From Lichenostomus cassidix (taxonomy: Eukaryota > Chordata > Aves > Passeriformes > Meliphagidae): a DNA stretch of 64,000 nucleotides. Made by a program: the position numbers and the translations under genes. The notes under the pieces were generated by a model, which had not been told where the DNA came from, ran no database searches, and saw nothing but the letters and a program-made list of their open reading frames with translations. Positions 24,926 through 38,300 of the stretch are shown piece after piece; position 1 is the stretch's first letter; each line of letters starts with the position of its first letter. The DNA is taken from NCBI GenBank assembly GCA_008360975.2, contig CM039182.1, positions 102,021,443-102,085,442 of the forward strand, read 5' to 3'.

Positions 24926-25005
24926 AATATATAATATATATAAATATAAATATATAAAATATTTTATATATAAATATAAATATATAATATATATATATAT
25001 AATGT
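24926..25005. repeat. A/T-only tandem repeat
   Basis: Eighty bases almost exclusively of A and T. A 23-base unit is repeated exactly at 24,935-24,957 and 24,965-24,987 (period 30), followed by an (AT)n tail. It is strongly self-complementary and likely to be easily melted or to form cruciforms. Confidence 0.9.
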
Positions 25006-28000
25006 TTATACCTCCAAAAATAAATGCCTACAAATCTGATTGTATGAAGTCATTTTTTTCTGCAATATTTATTCTGTGTTCTTGACAGTCACTTTGGCAT
25101 CATCTCCTTCAGCATTTCCCATTAGAGCCAATATAGTATGTCAGAGTAATACCCTGGAATCCTTTTGACACAAAGGTCTTACAGGGTCTGGGGACTGTTT
25201 TTGCAGCAAGGAGCTGATGATTTCATTAAGGAGGATGGAGTAAGGGCTCAGTCTTGAAACCCAATGCAGTCTTGCTGTTGTGTGCTATGGCAATCCCTAG
25301 AAAGGCAGCTGGGGAGCCCAGCTGCTAAAGCAGGAGCACCTTGCTGCCTGCCAGGGAGCGCACAGCTTCCTCCACATTCCACCTTGGTGTCCAGATTGCA
25401 GCCAAAAGGGGATGAAGTTGACAGCTCATGCCGACATGACTTCCTGCTTGCTCTGGCACCTTGTGTTGAAAGGACAGCTGGGACAATTCCATGCTTGCTA
25501 TCCAACATTCATTACATGACTGGGCAGCATTGGTCTTGGCGTGAACAAGTGCTGATCCCCTGGTCTCAGTGTGGTGGGTCAGCTTTGGCTGGCTGCTGGC
25601 CACCTGCACAGCCAGGCTCTTCCTCTCCCTCCTCAGCAGTGCAGGGGGGAATGGATAAGTGCAAGGTGGGATCAAGCCAGTACAGCAGCAGCTTTCCTCT
25701 TCAGCTGCAATTCTTTAATTTTCCTCTCAGACTCCAGTCACTCCTCTCACTTTATTAAAATTAAATCTCTTTAAAAATGTTCATACTGTTAGTTCAGCTG
25801 AAAACTGACCTGGGGCCTCAGAGTGCTTCAGTCAAGATCATTCACAGTCATTTATCTTTCTTCATTTTTATTTTAATGGGGCTGTTGCGTAATATACTCA
25901 CCTTTCCTCCACACAGAGCAATAATCCTCCATCACTCAAGGCAAGAACTACCCCCACAGGTCTTTCTCCACGTGAAATCTCTCACAGTATGGACATGCTT
26001 TGAAAGTTTAAGTGTCTACTCTTGCACAATGCCTGTTGCTGATCAGGAATGGCAAGATGAGATCTTCATGAGTGCCAGACAGAAAGAGGCAGCATATACA
26101 TTTGGTGTTTCTAAAAAGAGAGAACATGACTGCAGCACTTAGGCTATCTGTCCTGTGATCATCTGCACGCCTTCCTACCCTCCCTCCCTCTCTTATCTCC
26201 CCAGTTTTCCTAGTCCATGGACAGCTGAATGAACAACGAGCTTTTAGGGCAGCAAAGGCAAGGAAGAAAGACAGAAGACTTGGAGGGTGATGGGACTGGT
26301 TTTACTCTTTCAGCATCTGAGTGCCAAAAGTAATGGCCCACAGAGCATACCCCCATCCCTTAAGACTTGTTGGGGAAAAAACCCCTGTCTTTCCACCTTG
26401 CTGAAGGAGGGTTTACCTTCATCTTCAGGACTGATATGCTGATCCATGCTGACTTGTAGAGGAAGCCTTGGCTTGGAGACCATGGAAAAGTGTGAATGTT
26501 ACAGGTGGAGGACAGCAGGTGAGGCCAGGGCAAGGGAGGTGTAGGCTGGCCCTCTCCAAGCACACAGAGAGTTTTTAGGAAAAACTGTGCCTTGTATATG
26601 TATTGACTTTTTCATGGCATGTCCCAGGGGAGATGGAACCACAGCTGCTGTGCTGGGTGAGTGCCTGTCTGGATTACATTTGCTCCACCACCTGTTGCAA
26701 GTGGGAAATCATATTGTCTATTGTAGAACCAATGACAGACTTTAATAGCAAGCAAATAAGCAAGGGCATGGCTGAGGCTCCTCTGGCTCTGTTTCGACCA
26801 GCTGCAGCTCTATGAAGAGAATGCCCAGGGGAGAAGAGAGGACCTAAGCCTTGGTAAGAGACTTTTCAGTAAAAGCAAAAAAGAATATTCACTCTTTGCC
26901 ATTACAGACAAAGGATAAGGAAGTAAATAAATAAATATAAAGGCTCTCCTTTAATTATTTTCTTCTAGCAAAGAGATATATCCAGACTCCCGTTTTAGTT
27001 CAGAGGATTGCAGTTTATTTCTAGACACTGAAATTTATATGGAAGCCAACAGGTTTTCCTGTCTAAATACAGTATGGGAAAAAGCTGTAAGCATTTGGTA
27101 GCCTTAGAAATCTTGTATGCATGTTGCAGTGAAGATGGGAGAAAAACAGCTACTCTTGCTGAACACGTCACTGAATAATCCACTCCGTTACCATGATAGC
27201 CACACTGCTACCTTGAAAGAAATCATGCTTGTGCTAATGTGGCATGATGGATGAAAAAAATAACCTTGGATCCACAAGGAGCTGGAGAAAGAGCTAATCA
27301 ATCATGTTCTGTTTCATTCTTTCTAAACTACTATTGTTGCTGATAACAGGTAAGTAAATAGAATTTATTATCCCAGCGGAGGAAAGCTGAATTAGTTGCC
27401 TGATGATAAGCTTCCATACTGTGAGCGAATTGCCTGTTTGCAGACACTCCAAGCTCAAGGGAATGGTATGGTCAGAGGTATTCTTTCTGATGAAACAGTG
27501 CACTTGGTTTTAAAGGCTGTGCAGCTGGTGATCCTCACCCAGCAGGGATTCACAGGCTGCATTTTGGGGCCTCCCTCGCTTACAAACTTGGCTTGGAAGC
27601 ACCAGCCCTCTTTATGTGGCCAGGCATTCCCTGTCTAGGAACCCAGGATAAGGCTTCACAAATGTGGGACTCAAACCTCTCTGAGCAAATCTAATGCTGT
27701 ATACACTGTAAAAAAAACTTCTGCAAGCTGCCCTATGTGGAATGGATCCATATGGCCTGGAGAAATGGGCCTTGGGTCCTAATGTGACATTGAGTAACCG
27801 TGATTGTGAGTGTGAATGTGGGCTGGGGAAGTCTGTCTCTCAGCTCACATACTTGCCACTGGCCAGAGTTGACAGCAGGTCTAAAGTTATGGAGTCTTTA
27901 CGTCCTGAAAATTTCATGAAAATAAACAGCAATACAGGTCCAAAGGCCATCTTAGTGCTTCTTCCAAGGGGAAGGTTGCTATGTGATTTTACCCCTTGTA

Positions 28001-28043
28001 TACATATGTACCAGACAAAGTGAATAATGCCTGAGTTGCTCAC
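25006..28043. other. non-coding stretch, nothing recognised
   Basis: A moderately GC-rich patch at 25,250-25,700 gives a 164-codon plus-strand frame (25,264-25,758) and overlapping minus frames, none resembling a known family. The rest is AT-rich. No promoter, exon or transposon could be supported. Confidence 0.5.
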
Positions 28044-28105
28044 TAAAAAAAACAACCAAACAAACAACCAAACAAACAAAAAACAAAAAAAACAAAGCAA
28101 AAAAA
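28044..28105. repeat. (CAAA)n-like A-rich simple repeat
   Basis: Roughly 60 bases of A with single or paired C, built from CAAA and CCAAA units. The opposite strand opens a phenylalanine-rich frame that is purely compositional. Confidence 0.85.
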
Positions 28106-30765
28106 TCCACCACAGTGAAGATAAGGTAGCTCACAAATTCAGAAATCCCTGTAGGAACTGTGACTACAAGAGTTTTATGAGTGATTAGTTACTCATCAAG
28201 TCATTCCTCCCTTCTGCTTTTCCTCAGATAGTTCCCCTGTTAACCTACTACAGCTCAATAAATACATTTAATTACTGTGGAGCAAAATAAAATGTCTGCT
28301 ACAGAAATGTGCTTTACAAGAGCAGCAAAAAATTTGGAGACTCATTGCCCTGCGTGTGGGATCAGGCAAAGGTCGCGTGGATGATATATAAGATGATCAC
28401 CTAATTAAACACTGTCTCACAGAGAGCACACACATGGGGAGTGTTCTGAGTCTCTGTTAACTCTGGATACTTTCCTTAATTTTTGAGTGCTTTCCTCTGA
28501 AGCGCTCCCCCCCCCCCTTTAATAAAAAGGCTCATTTGGAATTGTTCTGAAGGGCTTAATGATTTCTCAAAAAAAACCCCAGGCATGCATCATTTGAACT
28601 TTAGCAGCAGCATTGTTTATACCCACAAGTGCAGCATAAATCTTGGCTTCCTGATCACATTTGCTACTGGAACAGTGGGGGGTTGTGCTAGACTGCAAGC
28701 CAGGCGTTTGAAAATGAGGGAAGGTGAGATTCACACGTTGTTATTGGATTTCTTAGATATCGACCAACAGCAGACGGGTGGAGATGCTCCTGGGATCAAC
28801 GTGGCTTCCTGGAGGGCAGAACACCCCAGTGGCTACAGACTGTCTGCCTCCATGATCTCTCTTTTCACTTCAGTTTGCTCTTATCCATATTATTTGGTCT
28901 TTTATCTGCGTCCATCTCTACCACACACCCCAGTGTTCCAACATTTATCCCATGTGCACTTTTGCTGCCTCTCCAGTCCTACTCTAGCCCCGTTTTCCCA
29001 CAAATGGATCCTCCCTCAGCCCTGACACTCCCTCAGATGCGCCTCCTTTCAGGCTCCTTCTTACCCTCAGTCCCAGGCAGGGGCTTCTGTCCATTCAGCT
29101 GGCAGGAGTCCCCACCCCAAGGTGATGGGCTCGCTGCTAACAGGGCTGTGACTTGAGCACAGCCACACCTGGCTCTGGAGGAAGCTGGCTGCAGGCAGAA
29201 TTTCAGAAGACAAGTTGTCTCCCCCCAAAGCCGTGACAAGGACATCTAAACTGAAATAATTCATTTGTCATGTGGGCCAAAAGAACAGTTAATGGGGAGG
29301 CCATTAGGAGAAAAAGAAGAGGATGATCACAGTATTTCTTAAAATGGACGGGAAAGAAGATTCTTTCCTCATCCCATCCTCCAAAGTTGCTCTGTTGCAA
29401 AAACTCTGGAGGAGAGAAAGGTCAGCCAGAGAAAAATGGGGTTTTTTACATGGATTGCTGCTCCAGAGCTCCTGCACAAAGCAGCAAAACTGGCCATCAG
29501 ATAGAGACTGTCAGTCTGTGTCATGGTGGGTGCAGCTCTCTGTTCTGCCTGGTGTAGCAAATCTCAGAAAGCAAGGGGACAAATCTCTTGGAGAGGAAAT
29601 AATGGCAAACATTTAGTCTGCTTCTCCCACAAACTTTTTGCAAAAAACAGTTCTCTATTCAAATGTCCAGTGTACCTTCTAAGACACCTAGATAACCTCC
29701 CTTCCCTTGAAAGGGAGGTGCCATGGCCATATTTGCAGACCAGTATTTGCAGAGGTAATGCCTTGTGCTGCTATCTCACCAGAGGAGCTCCAAGCTTGGC
29801 TGGAAGCAAGCCTTTTGTGATTTCCATCCTCACAGAGCCACATAATAGAAGAGGACTGTGATCCAAAAGCTAAGCTTTCATTAATGCCAAAATAAAACTC
29901 ATATATAAATAGAATGTGAACCAGGTCATTCTTGCCAACACAAGTTTGTAGACAGTCTGAAATAATAGCTCTGAGCAGTATATAAACTGTTCCCATTCTT
30001 CTCAATGTGGTGCTAACTAGGAAATCAAATTATCACAATTTAAATGTCAGCATCATTAAATATTTTGCTACTGAATACTCTAACAGAAACATCCAGCCAA
30101 TATGCTCTTATTACATTCCCAAATCACTTCCCATATTTTCCACTGTGTTCCTGATGTACCACCTGTCCTCTTCCCAGTCACCAAAACATCCAGATTCCTC
30201 CCAACAATTCTTACTATAAAGTAATTTAGTATTGTCAGTCTGACAGCCTGGGATGCATCTTCAAAAGCTTAGGAGAAGGCAGATAAAATTTGGTGCTGAA
30301 ATGAAGAGCACAATGAGTACTTTGCAGTAATACTAATTTAATTTAGTATCATACTGATTTTAATATTCTTTTTAAAATTCATTTTGACACAGTAATATGT
30401 TCATGATTGCATTTATCTGGATCTGGTAAAATTTCAGACAGTTTCATTCCAGTTTGTTGAGGAGCTGGTAACAAAAATGTTGACTAGAAAGATGAGGCAA
30501 CATGTAAGGGTAAATATTTGTCAGAAGAGCTGCTGCTGGCTCCTCAGTACAAGCACTTTTAACTGGTTGTTGCATATGCAGTGCCAGAGGCCATATTGAG
30601 CAAACGGCTGCTAAAAAGTTGCAAATAAACTCTTGATTTATTTCACTACTCACCCAAAGCTTTTTTTTTTCCCTTTGGAACAACGTGAAAGATAAGAACC
30701 TTTGTTTGAAACACTTGAATCAAATGGTTGTTTGAAATAAAAACTGAACTTTCAGACTTACTATG
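28106..30765. other. non-coding stretch with an 11-C homopolymer
   Basis: Contains an uninterrupted run of 11 C at 28,507-28,517 and a moderately GC-rich segment at 28,600-29,250 with several unsupported open frames (longest 146 codons, 28,585-29,025). No family homology, splice pattern or promoter seen. Confidence 0.5.
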
Positions 30766-31578
30766 ACAGAATCATAGAATTGTTAAGGTTGGAAAAGACC
30801 TTTAAGGTCATTGAGTCCCGCTGTTGACACAGCACTGCCAAACTCATCACTAAACCATGTCCCCAAAAGCCACATTTACACATCTTTGGAATACCTCCAG
30901 GGATGGTGACTCCATCACTTCCCTGGGCAGCCTGTTCCAATGCCTGACAACCCTTTTTGTGAAGAAATTTTTCTAAACCTCCCCTGGCACAACTTGAGGC
31001 TATTTCTTCTTTTCCTTTTGACTGGTATTTGGGAAAAGAATACTCCTTTCAGGTTGTTGTGGAGAGCAAGAAGGTCACCCTTGATCCTCCTTTCATCCAG
31101 GCTAAACACTCCCAGCTCCCTCAGCTGCTCCTCACAGGACTTGTGCTCCAGACCCTTCACCAGCTCCGTTGTCCTTCTCTCTACATGCTCCAGCACCTCA
31201 ATGTCCTTCTTGTAGTGAGGGACCCAAACTGGACATAGGTCTTCTTAGAAGACCAATGCAGCTGGTGAAGATGGGAGCACCCATCTTCACCCATGGAAAG
31301 TCAGTTTCTCCTGGAAAATGTTGTGGGAAGCAGCATTAAAGGCTTTACAAAGCTCTGAGTAGATGATATCCACAACCTTCCCCTCATCCACTTAGCAGGT
31401 CATCTTTTCATGGAAGGAGATAGGGTTAGGCAAGCAGGACCTGCATTTCACAAACCCATACTGGCTGGGCCTGATCCCCTGGTTGTCCTGCATGGGTCCT
31501 GGCACTCAAGATGGTTTGCTCCATGAGCTTCCAGGGCACCCAGGTTGTGCTAACAGACTGACAGGCCTCTAGTGACAA
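30766..31578 (-). mobile_element. CR1 LINE 3' portion, antisense
   Basis: The left boundary reads, on the minus strand, as AATTCTATGATTCTGT, the ATTCTATG-type terminus diagnostic of avian CR1. The minus strand 31,196-30,915 encodes the ORF2 C-terminus: [19 protein letters not shown], then [22 protein letters not shown]. This corresponds to the last part of the CR1 polyprotein after the reverse transcriptase. The right part (31,330-31,578) is the complement of more upstream RT-region sequence. The copy is 5'-truncated. A relatively long intact C-terminal frame suggests it is younger than the one at 19.4 kb. Confidence 0.93.
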
Positions 31579-34500
31579 GCCTGTAATGACCTAGAGTATG
31601 TGTGCTCAAAGTGTGGACAAAAATTATTATCACAAAATGGTGCATTCTATGTGAATGAAATTGAAAAATTTGAGAGATGAAGAGATGGGTTGGTGTAAAA
31701 GTGCCATGGTATGGATCTGAGCTGATGAAGAGTTAGATTCCCTCGGAAACCCTGTGGTGGGCAGCACACAATGCTGGGCTTTCTTTCTGCTGTCATGCCC
31801 AAAGGGTGCTCATGCATGGCAGCTCATGTGCCAAAGCAAGTCTTGTGGCTGGAGCAGGCTGAGCTCCCACACAGCTCCTGACCATGTCTGTAGCCAGCAG
31901 GTGAATGGTTCTGCCCAGGACACAAACTCTCCTCTGTCCCAGGCAGCTCTGATCCCAAATATAACACTGGTCAATAGGAGAGGCAGATCCAGAAGCAGCA
32001 GCCAAGGTTGTTTGAGGAAGGGCACAGACACCTAACTTTGGCTGCTGGCAGGGGAATGTGCCCAGATTTAGAGCTGCAACCTGAAGAATCTGTGAACAGA
32101 GCATCCATCCCCGTGGGTCCTCCACTGATCACCATAGGGAGCTTGCATTGCAAGCTTCTTTGAGTGGTTGCCATTGAGTCCCTGAGTGATGGCAATATCC
32201 TTAAAATAAAAAAAATATATTATAGAATTTATCTCTTGAAATTATGGGTTTGAGGTAAGAATATGAGCTAGAGTTACAGTCCTGATGAGAAAGGCTGTAT
32301 CTGAATTCCTGATGGTAAAACAAGTTTAATGTAAATGACACTGGACTGCAGAGATGGTAGCAGTCAATGGCACTTTAGACTGATTCTCCAGTGTCTCTTG
32401 CATCAGTAGACACATAAACATCTGCCCCAGGAGCTGTGCAAATGGAGCAAACTGAGCAACCAGGTCTCTGAACTGTAGCTTTCTTTCGAGATGTTCAGGT
32501 GAGACACAGGTTACAAAAACTGTCTCCCTGATGATGTCATCTTGGACAGGAAGATAAAGAAGAACTTTTTGTGTCAAGGCAGCTGTACTTACCACACTCT
32601 GTCCTTTAGACAATATCACTGCTGTCAAAATCAAATTGAATACTTTATTGTTTCAAATCAGGAAACACGGGTGTTTTCTTAGAATACTCTCTCGGTGAGA
32701 TTCAATTTCCTTTAAATGTAGACCACTACAGTCTGTGTAGTTGTTCTAAAGTTTTCCAACTTGCCAATTTACTTGAAATAGGGAAGGCACAGTTTGTACT
32801 GGTACACAGTGTGGACTAAAAATAGATGTTAATTGTGATTTTAGAAATAACTAATCAATGAGCACATTAGTTAGCATGGGAACTTTAACTCCCATCAGTG
32901 TCATCCCTCCATATAACTGGAATATTGCATTTCAAAAATCCCCTCTTTTAGTTCTCCAAAAAAGGCCATTCATTCACTCAGGCTAATTAGCTCAATACCT
33001 TCTTTTCTGAACTTGGTGTCTCAACCAAAAAGCATAGTGTGGGCTACTGCTTATTTTGGACTACCTTCAAGAGCTAACTGATAATTGTTTGGATGCAGCT
33101 TTGCCATCACTTTTGGAATGATAAACCAATGGGAGGAAAAAAGAAAAAAGGACTGATAATCAGTCCACAGACACAAAAGATCTCTGGTGAGGAACTTAAT
33201 GAGGAACCACAAGAGAACTATTCAGATGAAAACAACATTGGATTTCTAACGGTATTTTGTTCTTGCCATGTCTTTTCATCTCTTTCCAGTCTACTGGTGC
33301 TCAGAGCAGAGAGTGTGTGGTCTCATCACAGCCATCCAGAAGGAGAGAATTAGTGGTCTGCTCCATGACATGATTAAAGAATACAGACTTGTAAAATAAA
33401 TAACAGTTTAGTGGGATATAAGCATTGTCATTGGGAATGAAAACCAACCCAAATTTTAAAGTAGTATTTAAAAAACTACCCATTCATAGAGGAAAAAATT
33501 AGAAAAATAACCAGATATTCTGTAGTGGGTCAGATCTTAAGCCTCTCTAGGGAACAATAGCCTTCAGAGGTGAGTGGAGTCTTAGGTCCTGGAGCAAGTC
33601 TGCGGCAGGATCTGGAGCTCATCTGTGAGTCTCACAGGATGATGCTGGCTGGAAGTGCAATGTTTCCAAGCAGGCAATGCTTTATTGTGTGCCATACTGC
33701 AAATACTTTTGCTGTTCTGATCTTACCAGACTGTGAACTATTTTCTTTCCTGCTCCTGGGGGATCTCACAAAGGAGAATTATAAACAAACAAACAAAATC
33801 CTTCTCTTTGTTCCCATGTCCTCTGACTCTTCAGAGGAGTTCTGCTGTGAAGAAGAGGCCTGAACTGGAACTGAATAGGCAAGCTGAGATGAACAAATAC
33901 ATTTTGATGAGTTGGGAGTCTCAGAAGTCCTCAGTGGTAGAAAGTGCATTGATATAGATCCATCAAAGCATTTAAAAGCTATGTCCAAGGCTCTCAGTAC
34001 TGGTGATATTTGACCTATAATGAAAGTAATTTACTTGGCATCGTCTCTTCCAGAAAGAAAACACACTAATGGCTTATTATTTGATAAGTGATTTCAATGG
34101 AAACATTTCTCATTTTTGAATAAGATTTTCACCCATAAAGAGAGTATCAAATCAATGGTTGGGGTCTTTGCTAAAGTGAAAATGTATTTGGAGACTCTTT
34201 GAAAATATCCTTCCCTTGGCTCAGATATTTTGCATAAAGCAACATGATGAGGTTTCCACTTTGAAATCTATTTTCACTGAAAACAGGAGAAAATTTTAAC
34301 CAAGAAAGTATCTTTTACCTGATATAGCTTTTGCACTAATAAATTATTTCTTTCTGCAAATGGCCTACTAATCAAAATAAAAAATGAATGTGGTTTTTTT
34401 CCTACCCATCTATGCTGCTGTAATTTTACTTTGTTCAGCTACTATGAAAGGGACTTCTTTTTTTCCTCAATTTTCTTTCTTTCCATTTGAATAAATATAT

Positions 34501-35077
34501 AAATAAAATATGTAATACAAAATACATACTGGGAAAAAATTACTTAAATGTAGAACTTAGAGAAATTAATATGGTTACTGCATTATTTATTTTGCAAGGA
34601 GCAAAAAATGCTGGCCAGGAAGTAGCTGAGTCATATTAACCTCTGCCAGCCTGAAAGCTGGAGACACTCCGAGATGATTGTAGGCAGCTCTAGACCTACC
34701 CCAGGTAACTGCAGCACAGAACTGGTTGAGGCAAACTTTGGTAAAAGGAAAAGCACATAATTTCTGGACAGATGAGGAATTTCAATGGCTGTGTGCTGGT
34801 CTTTGAAGAAAAATTGTTTCCCAAAAACCTCATGTTTTTGTTTACCAGCAGTACCAAAGTTCACTGTTGGAATTTTTAATGAAAACCTAGTTCTTAAATA
34901 ATTATTGCAAATTATTAAAAGAAAGACATTTTGAAAAAATGAACAGAAGCATTTGTAATATCTAAGGAAAAGAAACCTTTCAAACACGTCACAGTATTTG
35001 CATAAACTGCTAGTAAAGAAAATTCAGATGTATTTTCTTTATTTCTATATTAATTCACTTTTCTTCCTCAACAAATG
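31579..35077. other. non-coding stretch, nothing recognised
   Basis: No gene supported. The patch at 31,750-32,170 is more GC-rich and opens frames of up to 110 codons on both strands without homology. The remainder is AT-rich. Confidence 0.5.
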
Positions 35078-35328
35078 TTTTTTTCTTTTTTCTTATTATT
35101 TTCTTATTTTCTTATTTTCTTATTTTATTTTCTTATTTTCTTATTTTATTTTCTTATTTTCTTATTTTCTTATTTTCTTATCTTCTTATTTTCTTATTTA
35201 TTTTCTTATTTTCTTATTTTCTTATTTTCATTTTCTTTTTTTCTTATTTTCTTATTTTCTTATTTTATTTTCTTATTTTCTTATTTTCTTATTTATTTTC
35301 TTATTTTCTTATTTTCTTATTTTCTTTT
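35078..35328. repeat. (CTTATTTT)n octamer microsatellite with higher-order duplication
   Basis: About 250 bases built of the octamer CTTATTTT, with variants that lose or gain a TTTT or TTATT step. Two halves each begin after a CTTTTTT-type interruption (about 35,085 and 35,236) and end in the same pattern with a shortened TTATTTA unit, so a block of roughly 150 bp seems to have been duplicated within the array. Because 8 is not a multiple of 3 and the unit lacks stops, the array reads as an endless FSYFLIFL peptide. This explains the 107- and 114-codon frames here, which are not genes. Confidence 0.95.
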
Positions 35329-38300
35329 CATGGTGGAATTAACCAAGACTAGTGAGAATGGCCCTATTTCTTTTCAGGAAAAAAAAAAAAAAGAATGAAC
35401 CACAAGAGTCATCATCATTCTGGTAAGAGTTACTCAGATGTGCTGTTTGCTTAATAACCAGAAAAGACAAAGTTTTACATTTTACTGGAAGCATGCACTG
35501 CATTTGGAAACATTCCTTATCTCTTTATGTCCAAAATACCAATGTGGAGATTGAGAAATGTGCCCTCCCATCACACCCATGTGGGAGACAGTCTGAAGTC
35601 TGCAGCCTGCAGGATGCATTTGGTTGTGCCAAGCACTTCCCACCAGTATTAAATCCTGAAGGATTATTGTTCAAAGGAAACTGGAGATGTCCAAACCCAT
35701 GTCTCACATCCTGGTGGTTTTAGAGTTTTCCACAGGATTAATTATTTACTGGGACCTAGCTTGGGTCTGGAGTACAGTAAGGGAAATTGCATTTGGGTCT
35801 GACAGTGCAATATTCACCTCTCTCAAGTCTGAACTCTGCTGTCAGTGTTTGTATCAACTGCATCAACCAGTCACCAACTGGAACAAAATTTGAAATATAC
35901 TTTAGGAGCAATTGCTGATGGTTTCCTACCTAAAAGCAAGATAAACCAGATTATATCTATAATTCCGAGGCACTATTTTAATTCTGAAATGGTAATATTT
36001 TCTAGACCAAAATACAGTTAAACTGAGGGACAGATAAAAATGGACAGTAAATTATCCTACTTTATCATATTGTCTTTTGATAGCATTTTCTAGAGATATG
36101 TTTGTAGGACCAAGTTTATAAATCTAGATAAGACTCAATAAGAATATTGAGTCTATGCTGTCAGATCTTTAATTCTGAGAAGTTTCTCCCCTTTTAATAG
36201 ATGGATTGATTTTGCCAATGAATGCTGTTGATTTTTTTTCCGTTTTTCATTTCAATCATGAGTATTTTCATATTTCAGAAAAAAATTTTCTGCAACAACA
36301 AAATTTGTTGAAGAGTTGAACTTCTTCTTACTTCTACTCCAATGTCCTTGTTACTTCATGGTAAAGTTATTCCATAGGATTTGGTCTCTGTAGAGTGACT
36401 TACTATGAAAATGAAAATGGACAGAAAAATGATGCAATTATTACAAATATCTGACTTTTATGTAGAATGTTTTAATGCAATATAAATTGGAAAAGTTATC
36501 CTGTTTAGGCTGCAACAGTCCATAGTATCACAAATCCATCTTCCTTGTAATGAAAAGTCCCTCAGCACCACATGCTGCTTTGAACTCTCTTTCAGTCTTT
36601 ATCTGACATCACAGTAACCTTTGGTAGCCAATACACATTAGCTATTTTCCTTCTGTTTATTATAAATCTGAATTAAAATCTCAAATCCTGTTCCAATAAC
36701 CTGCTTTATTAGCATTATTGCAGGCATGAAATCTAGTCTGTAATGTTCTAATAGAGGGGAGCACTTAATGGTTATATATAAAAGTAATTTCATTCTTTTA
36801 GATGCTTGACTGAACAAGGGGCTTGAGGACTAAAATTGCCCATAATGTTATCAAAAGAATGTAAAGCATATTAAAAAAAAAGTTTAATAAACAACATAAA
36901 ACTGTAAACATTTCTCTTTTCAAGCTAAAAGGTCCTGGAGTAAATGCGAACTGACAAGTCTTACTCTCATATTAACTTTGAAGGCACAGTACATCCCCTT
37001 AAGTGGCAGTCACAGGCTTAGCAGAGAAATGGTGACACAGAAACCACATTTGATCTTCTTCCCAAATTGCTGATCACACTTTCTAGTGGTTTTCTTGTTT
37101 CCTGCACAGGTGTCAGGCTCTGCTCTCTGCCAGGGCAGATTATGGGGCCTCCACCTAAATCAGTGCCACACATCCCTTTACACCACCCATGGCTCTGGCA
37201 TATGGTGTGTATGGCATGGGATGGGCAGGTGCAGTTGCAAGCAGCTTGGAAAGATTTTTGGAATATAAACTTTTTCGTGAATAACAGACTGACAAAAAAT
37301 GTCTTAACTGCTGCAAGCAAGACAGCCTGCTAGATGACGTGTGTAAGGTATAGTGTAGTGGGACTGAATGCCACAAATAATTCATAGAAAAAGTTACAGC
37401 TTTCACAAAAATAATACATATATGGAAACGTATATTCATTTTTATTCTTTAAGGATTTTATACATTCTCTGGTCTGCATACAAGTAACACGCAGAAGTCA
37501 GAAAACACAGGACCCTTCCTGCATTGTCAGTATCCCAGAATATAACCCTGCTGCTGTTTACATGCTCTTTTCAGTTGTCTCACTGGAGTGATGACCACAA
37601 GAAGAAGCCATTCAGTCTCACCCAGAAACCCCACACTATTTACAGGTAGGGTTTGGCTGTGTGGTTAGAATTTTTTTATGCCTAGTCTCCACATTAATAT
37701 CTGTGCTAAAAGTAATAATTAAAACTAGCTGCTGTCTTCTGTTGGGCCAAGACTCCAAAGTGGACAAGCTGTATCCTTTGCTTACGGCTTCATTGTCTTT
37801 CCAGCAGCACTTGAAAATCAGGCCCTCAGTTATAAAATGCTATTTTCCTCCAGTCATATGATTAAGATGCTACGGATGTTAAAGAATTACTGAACTTAGA
37901 CATATCTGCTCTGCTGCTTTTGCAGTTCTGTGCAATTATTTTTAGTGTGCGGGGTTAATAAATTCTATAAGAGCAATTAAATATGTCAATGTATTTGTAG
38001 TTATTGAGTCTAATTGATGCTTTTCTGTATTTCTTAATGCATTACCTATTGTTTTCAGGATCTATTTCATCTTTCAGCTCATTTGGAGCCTTTTGTTTTT
38101 TAAGTAGGGTCCTCATGAATGTTAATAATCTTTCTTTTTATTGTAATAAGAAGTCTATTTGAGGTCCTATTTTAATCATTAGTTTTGATCCCTTTAGTTA
38201 AAATTGAAAATGAGATTAAAAACAGATTTCATGTTGATACTCACCCAAGACAAATGTTACCTCACTGAGGAATTACCATCTTCTGTCTTTCAGTCACTAC

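Noticed and set aside
25264..25758. 164-codon plus-strand frame
   Set aside because: No recognisable motif, promoter or splice context; overlapping minus-strand frames of similar length indicate local GC content rather than coding.
35078..35328. Regularly repeated units considered as a CRISPR array
   Set aside because: Units are contiguous octamers with no unique spacers, in vertebrate DNA; it is a microsatellite.
34998..35398. Phenylalanine-rich frames of 107 and 114 codons resembling membrane protein
   Set aside because: They are the three-frame reading of a stop-free octamer repeat.
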